A stretch of DNA of 64,000 nucleotides from Palsa-504 sp963834685 (GTDB taxonomy: Bacteria > Actinomycetota > Actinomycetes > Streptosporangiales > Streptosporangiaceae): NCBI GenBank assembly GCA_963834685.1, contig CAWICW010000016.1, positions 1 through 64,000 of the forward strand, in the 5' to 3' direction. Position numbers and translations under genes: made by a program. Positions 52,535 to 61,684 of this stretch are shown here, in pieces. The notes under the pieces are model-generated. The model was not told the origin of the DNA and did not search any database. It saw nothing but the letters and a program-made list of their open reading frames with translations. The stretch's first letter is position 1; each line of letters starts with the position of its first letter.

Positions 52535-53100
52535 GCGTGCTTACCTCCGCTGCCTGCTGATCACAGGTCCGGGTGTGTCCCTGCTCAGACCTCTCCCCTG
52601 AACCCGATAGCTGCTAGACCTCACGCCAGACGGGTTCTGTCCAGGGTCGGCAGAGCCGATCACGCAGTGACGCCGCAGGCGCCCTGGACAGGTTCCGGCT
52701 GGCGTGGATACTCCCGCGGCGGGTTCGGGGGAGGACACCCGCAATTCCTCCCGCATTCTCCCGACCTTCTGACCCGTAGGAGTGGGCACATCGTCCAGGA
52801 TCGTCCGTTGCCGGTCATGTGCTGGGCCGACGTTCCAGAGTTGTCCGCACGGGACAGGCCCTGTCCGGTGGCTTGGCAGCAGTATTGCCAGCAGACCGCG
52901 GGAGCTGCGCCGCAGGAGCCCAACCGCAACCGCATTAGCAGCTCGGATCGTGGGCGTTCAGATCGGTTCAACCTGGACCAACGTCCTTGACCGGTCCCGG
53001 TTGAATGCGGTGGTATAACGGTGAACTGCAACCCAAACTGCAACCCATGCGCGAGCCTCGCCAGCTGCGGGCGCGTTGGTAGCAGCGGAATCGAGAACCT
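52535..53100. other. Gene-free stretch with structured repeat R1 and a third att-like scar
   Basis: No gene on either strand. Contains R1 (52637-52691), the tandem repeat 53024-53046 and the tRNA-like 3' fragment at 53076-53107. Confidence 0.5.
52637..52691. repeat. Structured repeat, family R, copy R1
   Basis: Outer stem CTGTCCAGGG (52637-52646)/CCCTGGACAG (52682-52691) is perfect. Inside are hairpins CGGC-AGA-GCCG, TCAC-GCA-GTGA and CGCC-GCA-GGCG, giving a cloverleaf-like fold. Confidence 0.65.
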
Positions 53101-53107
53101 ATGACGT
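53024..53107. repeat. Possible third integration scar: tandem AACTGCAACCC plus tRNA-like 3' fragment
   Basis: AACTGCAACCC occurs twice (53024-53034, 53036-53046). Thirty bases on, 53076-53107 (TTGGTAGC...GGAATCGAGAACC...TGAC) resembles the minus-strand 3' end of a tRNA (acceptor, T-arm, start of variable loop) with small insertions. The layout is the same as the other attachment sites here. Confidence 0.35.
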
Positions 53108-53805
53108 CGCAACTCAGGCTCGCCGTCCACAGCTTCCCGGGCGAGCGCCCGGTGCTGCTCGTCCATGGATTCACCAGTAGTGCCCAGATCGACTGGATCG
53201 AGCCGGGCTGGCCGCAGGCGTTGGCTGCCCAAGGGCGTGGGACGGTCGCTGTCGACCTGCCCGGTCATGGCTCGTGCCCGGCGGCCGATCGCGACGCGAT
53301 CTCGGTTAGCGCGATCATTGCGGGCCTGGTCGCGGCGATCGACAGCACCGGCCAAGACGAGGCCGACGTGGTCGGTTATTCGCTCGGCGCCCGGCTGGCC
53401 TGGCCCTTGGCTGCCACTGGCCGGGTAGGGCGCCTGGTCCTCGAGGGGCTGGGCACGACCGACCCGCTGGCCGGTATGGACATCGAGTTGCTCCGCACGG
53501 TGGCCAAAGGCGAAGCCGAGGCGCCCGACCCCGACCTCGCCGAATTCGCAGCCTGGATCTCTCAGCCCCACCTCGACCGGGATCAGATGCTGCTGCTCAT
53601 GGAAGCGCTGGCCGCCGAACCGTTCGATGCAGGCGCCGACCTGCCCACGGTCCCGACGCTGTTCGTCGCGGGAACCGAGGACGATCCTGTCGACCAGCTG
53701 GCAGCGACCCTTCCGAACGCGAAATACCTCCCGGTGCCCGGTGATCATCGCGGCGCGCTGATGTCGGCTGAGTTCCGCACCGCGGCGCTCGACTTTCTCC
53801 ACTAA
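53101..53805 (+). CDS. Alpha/beta hydrolase, unknown substrate
   Basis: A 234-aa hydrolase. The oxyanion segment is VLLVHGFTSSAQIDW, the nucleophile elbow GYSLGARLAWPLA, the acid in LFVAGTEDDPVDQLA and the catalytic His in VPGDHRGALMS. GTVAVDLPGHGSCPAAD is the usual strand-4 region. The small cap resembles MenH-like esterases. Nothing nearby names a pathway. Confidence 0.85.
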   Translation: MTSQLRLAVHSFPGERPVLLVHGFTSSAQIDWIEPGWPQALAAQGRGTVAVDLPGHGSCPAADRDAISVSAIIAGLVAAIDSTGQDEADVVGYSLGARLAWPLAATGRVGRLVLEGLGTTDPLAGMDIELLRTVAKGEAEAPDPDLAEFAAWISQPHLDRDQMLLLMEALAAEPFDAGADLPTVPTLFVAGTEDDPVDQLAATLPNAKYLPVPGDHRGALMSAEFRTAALDFLH

Positions 53806-54213
53806 GTTGGGCGGTCCGTCCTGCGCCGTGGCATCACAGCGCAGGTCACGGGGTCGCGTCTTGGTCCCTCCGTCATCCTTGACAGCCGCCGGAACCCTGG
53901 CGAGCGGGTGCCGGGTCGAGGTTCGGCGTAGCCGATCGCATGCGACGCGACCGCAGGGAGCGACCTCGACGCGGTGGCCGGGAGCGGGACACTGGAAGCG
54001 CCGAGGAAGACGGCAATGTCCAGCACCGGATGCCCTGCCGGATGGCCTGCCATGATCAGCGGCACGATGGCGTGAGGGTCGGCGCGTGCCGGCCGGGGCC
54101 CCCAAGGCCGGAGGCCGGCGCAAGGGTCGGCCCACGGCGCGCGCAGCGCGCCGTCTTGATTCTAATACGGCTCAATTCGGCAACGCATTGCGGCTACCGC
54201 CGCGCTGTCGCAG
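53806..54213. other. Gene-free stretch with structured repeat R2
   Basis: The 408-bp gap between convergent genes has no convincing gene. It holds R2 (53915-53970) and a G+C-rich inverted sequence near 54100-54155 with GCGCGC-rich hairpins, possibly a terminator for the hydrolase or NUDIX gene. Confidence 0.5.
53915..53970. repeat. Structured repeat, family R, copy R2
   Basis: Outer stem GTCGAGGT (53915-53922)/ACCTCGAC (53963-53970), extendable by CCG/CGG past one mismatch. Inner hairpins CGGC-GTA-GCCG and TCGC-AT-GCGA. The stem bases differ from R1 but pairing is kept. Confidence 0.65.
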
Positions 54214-54648
54214 TCAGTCGATGAGGTCTGTCCCGTCGTGCTGCCGGATGGCGGGCGCGGTGCCGGTGTGGAGAGCGTCGAGGAATCGCACGGCGTAGGC
54301 CTCGGTGGTGAGCTGCCGGATGTCGGCTTCATCGGCCCACTGGAAGGCGGTGACCTCGTTGTTGGTGGTGAGCTGGCCGCCGGTGATCTTGCAGCGGAAG
54401 ACCAGGGCGATGATGCCGCGGGGCATGTTCTTGTAGACGCCGGTGAGCGCGTCGGGCTCGACGTCGAGGCCGGTCTCTTCGCGGACCTCGCGGCGCAGGC
54501 CGTCACAGATGGTCTCGCCGAGTTCGAGAACGCCGCCCGGGGGTTCCCAGTGGCGGTTGTCGCGGCGCTGGATGAGCAGCGCGCGGCCGTGGTCGTCGGT
54601 GATGACGCCGCTGATGCTGACCGAATGCCGGGGCGGCTGGTTGTCCAC
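54214..54648 (-). CDS. NUDIX hydrolase
   Basis: A 144-aa single-domain hydrolase starting at GTG 54648. The Nudix box is GGVLELGETICDGLRREVREETGLDVE, matching Gx5Ex7REUxEExGU completely. MutT-like enzymes hydrolyse nucleoside diphosphates linked to another moiety; the substrate is unknown. It is divergent from the GntR gene with the GntR operator repeats between them, so it is probably regulated by that protein. NUDIX genes are common AICE cargo (as in pSAM2). Confidence 0.93.
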   Translation of the reverse strand: MDNQPPRHSVSISGVITDDHGRALLIQRRDNRHWEPPGGVLELGETICDGLRREVREETGLDVEPDALTGVYKNMPRGIIALVFRCKITGGQLTTNNEVTAFQWADEADIRQLTTEAYAVRFLDALHTGTAPAIRQHDGTDLID

Positions 54649-54677
54649 AAGATCACCTCACGGGTATCGTACAGACA

Positions 54678-54723
54678 TAGACGAGTAGATGAGCTCGCCC
54701 TGACGTAGACGAACAGATGAGCT
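54678..54723. promoter_or_regulatory. Paired GntR operator repeats
   Basis: TAGACGAGTAGATGAGCT (54678-54695) and TAGACGAACAGATGAGCT (54706-54723) lie 28 bp apart between the NUDIX and GntR genes. The TAGACGAGTAGA core recurs at 55576, upstream of the next gene. The shared sequence points to one regulator, most simply the adjacent GntR protein. Confidence 0.75.
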
Positions 54724-54736
54724 GGGGTTGTCCCCG

Positions 54737-55528
54737 ATGGCCGATAGTGCCGTACTGACCCAGGCGATAGACCCGGTGAGCGACCGGGCGGTATATAAGC
54801 AGATCGCCGACCACCTGCGGGCCGCCATAGACCGGGGCAGCCTGCGCGAGGGGGAGCAGCTGCCGTCTGAGGCGCAGCTGATGGAGCACTACGGCGTGGC
54901 CCGGATGACGATCCGTAACGCGCTGCGGGTGCTCCTGGATGAGGGCCTGGTCACCGCCGAGCATGGCCGGGGCGTGTATGTCCGGTCCCGGCCGCCGGTC
55001 CGCCGCCTGGCCTCGGACCGGTTCGCCCAGCGGCACCGCAAGGAAGGCATGGCCGCGTTCACCGTGGAGGCCGCGCAGATCGGCGCCACTGCCAAGGTGG
55101 ACATGCTGACCGTGACCCAGGCGCGGCCACCGGCCGAGGTCGCCGACCGGCTGGGCCTGGCCGGTGAGGCGGATGTGGTGTTCCGGTCCCGCCGTTACCT
55201 GCTGGACGGCAGGCCGGTGGAGACGGCGGTGTCCTACATCCCGGCCGACCTCGCGGCGGGTACGCCCATCGCCGATCCCAACCCCGGGCCGGGCGGCATC
55301 TACGCGCGCCTGGAGGAGCAGGGCCACACCCTGGCCCGGTTCACCGAGGACGTGTCGGCCCGGATGCCGACGCCCGAGGAGGCCAGGCTGCTGGCCCTGC
55401 GGCCGGGAGTGCCAGTGTTTCATCTGGTCCGTACCGCCTTTGACCTGGATGGCCGTGCCGTGGAGGTCTGTGACACGGTGATGGCTGCTGACGCCTATCA
55501 GCTCAGTTACGAACTGCCCGCGCACTAA
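54737..55528 (+). CDS. GntR family (HutC/UTRA subfamily) transcriptional regulator
   Basis: ATG 54737 gives 263 aa. The N-terminal winged helix is AVYKQIADHLRAAIDRGSLR, EGEQLPSEAQLMEHYGVARM, TIRNALRVLLDEGLVTAEHG. The C-terminal UTRA ligand domain includes VFRSRRYLLDGRPVETAVSYIPADLA and ARMPTPEEARLLALRPGVPVFHLVRTAFD. KorSA-like GntR proteins control transfer/maintenance genes of AICEs, which fits the tRNA-Gly element. Operator repeats lie on both sides of the gene. Confidence 0.93.
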   Translation: MADSAVLTQAIDPVSDRAVYKQIADHLRAAIDRGSLREGEQLPSEAQLMEHYGVARMTIRNALRVLLDEGLVTAEHGRGVYVRSRPPVRRLASDRFAQRHRKEGMAAFTVEAAQIGATAKVDMLTVTQARPPAEVADRLGLAGEADVVFRSRRYLLDGRPVETAVSYIPADLAAGTPIADPNPGPGGIYARLEEQGHTLARFTEDVSARMPTPEEARLLALRPGVPVFHLVRTAFDLDGRAVEVCDTVMAADAYQLSYELPAH

Positions 55529-55570
55529 CGGTTGACACGCCGCGTTTAACTCCTCTATACAAGTGGTATC

Positions 55571-55590
55571 TTCTCTAGACGAGTAGAGAA
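55571..55590. promoter_or_regulatory. GntR operator upstream of the SCO3933-family gene
   Basis: TTCTCTAGACGAGTAGAGAA is an inverted repeat whose centre equals the operator core at 54678. It lies 50 bp upstream of the ATG at 55641, where repressor binding would block the promoter. Confidence 0.75.
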
Positions 55591-55640
55591 GAACAACCCT
55601 GCCGGTCCCGCAAGGAGCGGCGAAGTTCGAGGAGACGCCA

Positions 55641-56086
55641 ATGGCGAATCAGCTAGGTCCGTTCCCGGTGGAGTTCGGGGCGGTGTTCCCGTCCGGCGCG
55701 TTCACGCGGGGGGGATCGAGAAGGTACGGGACTTCGAGCGGTCCAGCGGTGACCGGGTGGTCCAGCAGACCGACAAGCACACGGGCCTGCCGCTGTGGGT
55801 AGTCGAGGTGATCGACGCCGACCTTGAGGCCCGGCAGCGGACGGTCAAGATCAAGATCGCCTCGCAATACCAGCCGGTGCTGCCCGACGCCCCGGCTGGG
55901 TCGCCGTTCACCCCGGTCGAGTTCGAGGGCCTGACCGCGACCCCGTGGGTGGACACCTCCAAGTGCCATGCCAAGGACACCGGCAGGTGCGGTGCCCGGC
56001 TGGCCTACTCGCTCAAGGCCACGGGCGTGCGCGCTCCGTCCCGGCTGCCCGCCCGCCCGGTGCCCGAGCACAAGGACGCGGCCTGA
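55641..56086 (+). pseudogene. SCO3933-family AICE protein, frameshifted in a G run
   Basis: ATG 55641 behind GAGGAG reads MANQLGPFPVEFGAVFPSGA..., and after a run of seven G at 55708-55714 the protein continues one frame over: IEKVRDFERSSGDRVVQQTD, then KHTGLPLWVVEVIDAD, VKIKIASQYQPVLPDAPAGS, PVEFEGLTATPWVD and YSLKATGVRAP. Together this is the small SCO3933-like protein found behind GntR genes in Streptomyces integrative elements. Eight G would restore the frame, so this may be decay, slippage or a sequencing error. Confidence 0.75.
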
Positions 56087-56221
56087 ATGATCTACCAGCA
56101 CGAGGCCCAGGGCGCCGACCAGGCGATCACGAACGCGATCGACACGCACGTCCAGGCCGAGCAAACGAGGCGCGGCGAAGGCGAGGATGGGTCGGCCGGT
56201 GTACTGGTCCCCGCTGGCTAA
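56087..56221 (+). pseudogene. C-terminal end of a tyrosine integrase
   Basis: A 44-codon frame immediately after the preceding stop: MIYQHEAQGADQAITNAIDT..., ending VLVPAG. IYQH carries the catalytic-Tyr segment of actinobacterial integrases (RAALIYQHA...), and the acidic tail is typical. The rest of int, xis and rep are gone, so a deletion joined this end to the SCO3933-family gene. The stop codon falls in the tandem 11-bp repeat, 90 bp before tRNA-Gly. Confidence 0.7.
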
Positions 56222-56240
56222 TGGCCCGCTAATGGCCCGG
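56217..56240. repeat. Tandem 11-bp repeat at the integrase stop
   Basis: GCTAATGGCCC occurs twice in tandem, overlapping the integrase TAA, 71 bp before the att core. Same unit as at 47331 and 51977. Confidence 0.65.
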
Positions 56241-56312
56241 ACGGTACTTGATGATCCTCGCCCGGCAAGGCCGGCGCTCCGACAGAGCCCGCTTGACCTG
56301 CGGCTTAGCCCT

Positions 56313-56386
56313 TGGAGCGGGTGACGGGAATCGAACCCGCACTATCAGCTTGGGAAGCTGACGTTCTACCATTGAACTACACCCGC
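56313..56386 (-). tRNA. tRNA-Gly (anticodon CCC)
   Basis: The minus strand folds completely: acceptor GCGGGTG/CACCCGC, anticodon stem CAGC/GCTG with loop TTCCCAA (anticodon CCC), T-stem GCGGG/CCCGT, discriminator T and encoded CCA. It is intact and serves as the attachment site for the elements to its left. dcd follows divergently, an arrangement seen in other actinomycetes. Confidence 0.95.
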
Positions 56387-56476
56387 ACGCACGAACGTGT
56401 CCTCGTGATGCTCACAGCTAGACGAGCCTGCACTGTGTTCGCCCAGACATCGTACCGGAACCGGTAGGTTGCCAGC

Positions 56477-57052
56477 GTGCTCCTCTCCGATCGTGACATC
56501 AAGGCCGAGATCGAGTCCGGACGGGTCAAGCTCGACCCGTACGAGCCCGAGCTGATCCAGCCCTCCAGCATCGACGTCCGGCTGGACCGGTACTTCCGCG
56601 TCTTCGAGAACCACCGCTATCCGCACATCGATCCCGCGGTGGAACAGCCGGACCTGACCCGGCTGGTCGAAACCGAGGGCGATGACCCGTTCGTCCTGCA
56701 CCCCAACGAGTTCGTCCTGGCGTCGACATTCGAGATAGTGACCCTTCCCGACGATGTGGCTGGCCGACTAGAAGGTAAGAGCTCTTTGGGCAGGCTGGGC
56801 CTGCTTACTCACTCGACGGCGGGCTGGATCGATCCGGGGTTCTCAGGGCATGTGACGCTCGAACTCTCCAACGTGGCGACATTGCCCATCAAGTTGTGGC
56901 CAGGGATGAAGATCGGGCAGCTGTGCCTGTTCCGGACCAGTTCTCCGGCAGAGCACCCGTATGGCTCGCCTGTCTACGGTTCCAGGTACCAGGACCAGCG
57001 CGGACCAACGCCGTCGCGGTCGTACCTGAACTTCTACCGTACCAAGGTCTAA
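56477..57052 (+). CDS. dcd: dCTP deaminase
   Basis: A 191-aa trimeric enzyme making dUTP from dCTP (in actinobacteria often bifunctional, giving dUMP). Start GTG 56477 (MLLSDRDIKAEIESGRVKLD). Signatures: IQPSSIDVRLDRYFRVF, ASTFEIVTLPDDVAGRLEGKSSLGRLGL, and the catalytic Glu in HSTAGWIDPGFSGHVTLELSN. The C-terminal YQDQRGPTPSRSYLNF closes over the active site. It begins 90 bp from the tRNA-Gly 5' end. Confidence 0.97.
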   Translation: MLLSDRDIKAEIESGRVKLDPYEPELIQPSSIDVRLDRYFRVFENHRYPHIDPAVEQPDLTRLVETEGDDPFVLHPNEFVLASTFEIVTLPDDVAGRLEGKSSLGRLGLLTHSTAGWIDPGFSGHVTLELSNVATLPIKLWPGMKIGQLCLFRTSSPAEHPYGSPVYGSRYQDQRGPTPSRSYLNFYRTKV

Positions 57053-57163
57053 GCCATCTCCTACCGGCGGCCGGCAGTTAAGGCTGTACTTCTTTCATGT
57101 CACGAAGTCCTGCCTGGCCGCCGGGACGTCCTGCGCGCCGCGTGCTGGGCCAGCGACGTCCGC

Positions 57164-57340
57164 GTGGCGGCCAGCGCGCGCTACGCGCACGTGGTCGTGC
57201 TCGAGGTCATCCGGCACCTGCCGGCCGCGCCTCCCGACGCGGACGTGACAGGCTGGCCATACCTCAGCCACGGCGGCGACGCGGACCCCGAGGAGCCCGC
57301 CTTGTATGGCGGACCGGGGCACCACCGGCCGTTCGGATAA
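57164..57340 (+). CDS. Possible small hypothetical protein (58 aa)
   Basis: A short frame (GTG 57164; VAASARYAHVVVLEVIRHLP..., ending GGPGHHRPFG) with G/C-ending codons between dcd and the Fe-S gene. The open frame extends upstream without a start codon to the dcd stop, so it may be the 3' part of a lost gene. No family recognised. Confidence 0.3.
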   Translation: MAASARYAHVVVLEVIRHLPAAPPDADVTGWPYLSHGGDADPEEPALYGGPGHHRPFG

Positions 57341-57358
57341 AGGAAGGGCTACGGACGG

Positions 57359-59515
57359 TCAGCCCTCCGCTGTGCCTGACCCGCTGTCGGCGGGGGTGAC
57401 GGCGGGGGTGACGGCGGGGGTGACGGAGCGGGCCAGGAGCTGGGCGACGTCGACGACCTCAAGGGTTTCCTTGGCTTCGCCGGAGGCCTTCTTGGCGGAC
57501 ACCGCGTCGCCGAGCATGACCAGGCAGTACGGGCAGGCCGTGGAGATCGTGTCCGGGGACAGGGCCAGGGCCTCCTCGATCCGCTCGGTGTTGATGCGCT
57601 TGCCGATGCGTTCTTCCATCCACATCCGGGCGCCGCCGGCGCCGCAGCAGAAGCCGCGCTCCTTGCAGCGGTGCATCTCGGTGGCCTCGACGCCCGGGAC
57701 GGCCTCCATGATCTCCCGGGGCGGGGTGAATACGCGGTTGTGCCGGCCCAGGAAACATGGGTCGTGGTAGGTGAGCTTCTCCTCGACCCGCCGGGTGGGG
57801 GTGAGCTTGCCCTGCTCGACCAGGCGGGCCAGCAGCTGGGTGTGGTGGATGACCTCGTAGTTCCCGCCGAGCTGGGGGTACTCCTTGGCGATGGTGTTGA
57901 AGCAGTGCGGGCAGGACGCCACGATGGTCTTCGGCGCGGCCTCATTCAGGGTCTCGATGTTCTGCTGGGCCAGCATGGAGAAGACGAACTCGTTGCCGAT
58001 CCGGCGGGCCGGGTCGCCGGTGCAGGTCTCGGCCGGGCCCAGCACGGCGAACGCGACCCCGGCGGTGTGCAGCAGGGTGGCGATGGCCTTGGTCGTCTTC
58101 TTGGCCCGGTCTTCCAGCGCGCCGGCGCAGCCGACCCAGAACAGGTACTCCACGTCGGGCTCGATCTTGCCGTCCACGACGGGGACCTCGAAGTCCAGCT
58201 CGCCGATCCACTCGGCGCGGCGGGCCTCGCCCATGCCCCACGGGTCGCCCTTGTTCTCCAGGTTCTTCAGCATGCCCGCCGCCTCGACCGGGAACGCGGA
58301 CTCGATCAGCACCTGGTAGCGGCGCATCCCGTCGATGTGGTCGATGTGCTCGATGTCGACCGGGCACTCCTCGACGCACGCCCCGCAGTTGGTGCAGGAC
58401 CAGATCACGTCGGGGTTGATGACGCCGCCGTCCTTGCCGACCAGGGGGCGTTCGGCCTCTTGTTTCACGGCGTCGGGCAGTTTCTCGCGGTCCTCGTCGG
58501 AGGCGGCGAGCAGGTAGGGGGCCTTGGCGAAGGCGTGGTCGCGCAGGTCCAGGATGACCTGCTTAGGTGACAGCGGCTTGCCGGTGGCCCAGGCCGGGCA
58601 CTGGGACTGGCACCGCCCGCACTCGGTGCAGGTGGCCATGTCCAGCAGGCCCTTCCAGGTGAAGTCCTCGATCTTGCCCAGGCCGAACACGTCGGTGTCC
58701 GGGTCAGCCTCCTCGAAGTCGAGCACCTTGCCGTTGCTGCGCATCGGCTCCAGCGCGCCCAGGGCGTTCGGGCGGCGGGAGAACAGGACGTTCAGCGGAG
58801 CCAGCGCGATGTGCAGGTGCTTGGAGTAGACCACGATGACCGCGAAGGCCATGACCACGCCGATCTGGGCCAGGAGGAAGACCGCCTCGAGCACGCTGTT
58901 GACCCCGTAGCCCAGCGGGTGCAGCCAGTGGGCGACGATCTGGGAGGCGAACGCACCGTGGGCGTAAGGGAAGACGCCGGTGTTGATCTGGGCGCCGCGG
59001 TAGAGCAGCAGGGTGGCGATGACCAGGAAGATCATGCCCAGGACGACCCAGGCGGCGCCGGTATGAGAGCCGAAGAACCGCGACCGGCGGCCTTCCTTAT
59101 GCGGGTTGTTCCGGATCCGGATCACGGTGAACGTGATGATGCCGGCCAGGACGCCGACGGCGAACAGGTCCTCGATGAAGCCGATGGCGGGCCAGTGGCC
59201 GATGCCGGGAATGGCGAAGGTACGGGAGAACAGGTCGCCGTAGGCCTCGATGATCGTGAGCAGCAGCACGATGAAGCCCCAGAATGTGGCGGCGTGCGCC
59301 GCGCCAGGCACCGACCACTTGAACAGCTTGCGCTGCCCGATCACCTCGGTCGCCTGCGTCTCCACGTCCCGGCCCAGGTGGGCCCGCGCGGCCTCGATCC
59401 GCTCGGGGGCGGGCTGCCCGCTGAGCGCCAGCCGCTTCAGCCACCAGAGCCGACGCCCGGCAACCGCGAACGCCGCCGCGGTCAGCGCCAGGCCGACCAC
59501 AATGCGCAGGTCCAC
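57359..59515 (-). CDS. Membrane-bound Fe-S oxidoreductase (HdrD/GlpC-like, CCG domains)
   Basis: A 718-aa protein. Residues 1-245 hold about six transmembrane helices of the nitrate reductase gamma/DsrM type (FWGFIVLLLTIIEAYGDLF, LFAVGVLAGIITFTVIRI, AAWVVLGMIFLVIATLLLYRG, VFLLAQIGVVMAFAVIVVY). Two 4Fe-4S motifs follow (CTECGRCQSQCP, CTNCGACVEECP), then two CCG domains (LFWVGCAGALEDRAKK, ASCPHCFNTIA; YHDPCFLGRHN, RGFCCGAGG). It likely passes electrons between menaquinol and a soluble partner, as proposed for mycobacterial homologues. The tail is a VTPA repeat from a 12-bp DNA repeat. Confidence 0.93.
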   Translation of the reverse strand: MDLRIVVGLALTAAAFAVAGRRLWWLKRLALSGQPAPERIEAARAHLGRDVETQATEVIGQRKLFKWSVPGAAHAATFWGFIVLLLTIIEAYGDLFSRTFAIPGIGHWPAIGFIEDLFAVGVLAGIITFTVIRIRNNPHKEGRRSRFFGSHTGAAWVVLGMIFLVIATLLLYRGAQINTGVFPYAHGAFASQIVAHWLHPLGYGVNSVLEAVFLLAQIGVVMAFAVIVVYSKHLHIALAPLNVLFSRRPNALGALEPMRSNGKVLDFEEADPDTDVFGLGKIEDFTWKGLLDMATCTECGRCQSQCPAWATGKPLSPKQVILDLRDHAFAKAPYLLAASDEDREKLPDAVKQEAERPLVGKDGGVINPDVIWSCTNCGACVEECPVDIEHIDHIDGMRRYQVLIESAFPVEAAGMLKNLENKGDPWGMGEARRAEWIGELDFEVPVVDGKIEPDVEYLFWVGCAGALEDRAKKTTKAIATLLHTAGVAFAVLGPAETCTGDPARRIGNEFVFSMLAQQNIETLNEAAPKTIVASCPHCFNTIAKEYPQLGGNYEVIHHTQLLARLVEQGKLTPTRRVEEKLTYHDPCFLGRHNRVFTPPREIMEAVPGVEATEMHRCKERGFCCGAGGARMWMEERIGKRINTERIEEALALSPDTISTACPYCLVMLGDAVSAKKASGEAKETLEVVDVAQLLARSVTPAVTPAVTPADSGSGTAEG

Positions 59516-59713
59516 GCGAACCTCCTCGATATCGGAAGCTCAAGCGTAGCCGCGCGGGACGCCGCGCCATGATCACGTGCCGCAAACAGCCACTCCGGGG
59601 GCTAAGCTCGGGGACTGGCAGGGTGCCCGGAGGCGGTGACCTGGGCGGGCGGTGCGGCCGTGAGCGCGTGAGAGTTTTCCGGCGGGGACGGGAATCATCC
59701 GGGACTCTGAGAA

Positions 59714-59734
59714 GTTGAGCCTATGTGACTCAAG
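59714..59734. promoter_or_regulatory. HAIR element (HspR operator) upstream of dnaK
   Basis: GTTGAGC-N7-ACTCAAG matches the HspR-binding HAIR consensus CTTGAGT-N7-ACTCAAG at 12 of 14 positions, 76 bp before the dnaK start. hspR is the last gene of the same operon, giving the standard feedback loop. Confidence 0.85.
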
Positions 59735-59809
59735 TCATTTGACGGCGGAAGTCCCGGCTGGCAAGCTTGGGCGCGGATTACTCAACTTCAACACACACAA
59801 GGACTGCTC

Positions 59810-61683
<1,874 letters not shown>

Positions 61684-61684
<1 letters not shown>

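Larger units (their letters stand above)
47212..56386. mobile_element. Two tandem degenerate integrative elements at tRNA-Gly(CCC)
   Basis: Three copies of the tRNA-Gly 3' segment (47212-47247, 51847-51892, and within the intact tRNA at 56311-56356) bound two blocks of about 4.6 and 4.4 kb. Integrase scraps occur in both blocks (49050-49162, 56087-56221). GntR and SCO3933-family genes, typical of AICE/pSAM2-like elements, lie in the right block. No complete integrase, replication or transfer gene remains, so neither element should move by itself. Confidence 0.7.

Noticed and set aside
51848..52990. 380-codon plus-strand frame starting in att copy B
   Set aside because: Its start is the tRNA fragment and most of it is antisense to the SLOG gene. 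Only the short NGTLMAR-like stretch is meaningful, as an integrase-end relic.
52660..54135. 491-codon minus-strand frame across the hydrolase region
   Set aside because: Composition is Arg/Gly/Asp-rich without domain pattern, and the plus-strand alpha/beta hydrolase inside it has a full catalytic triad.
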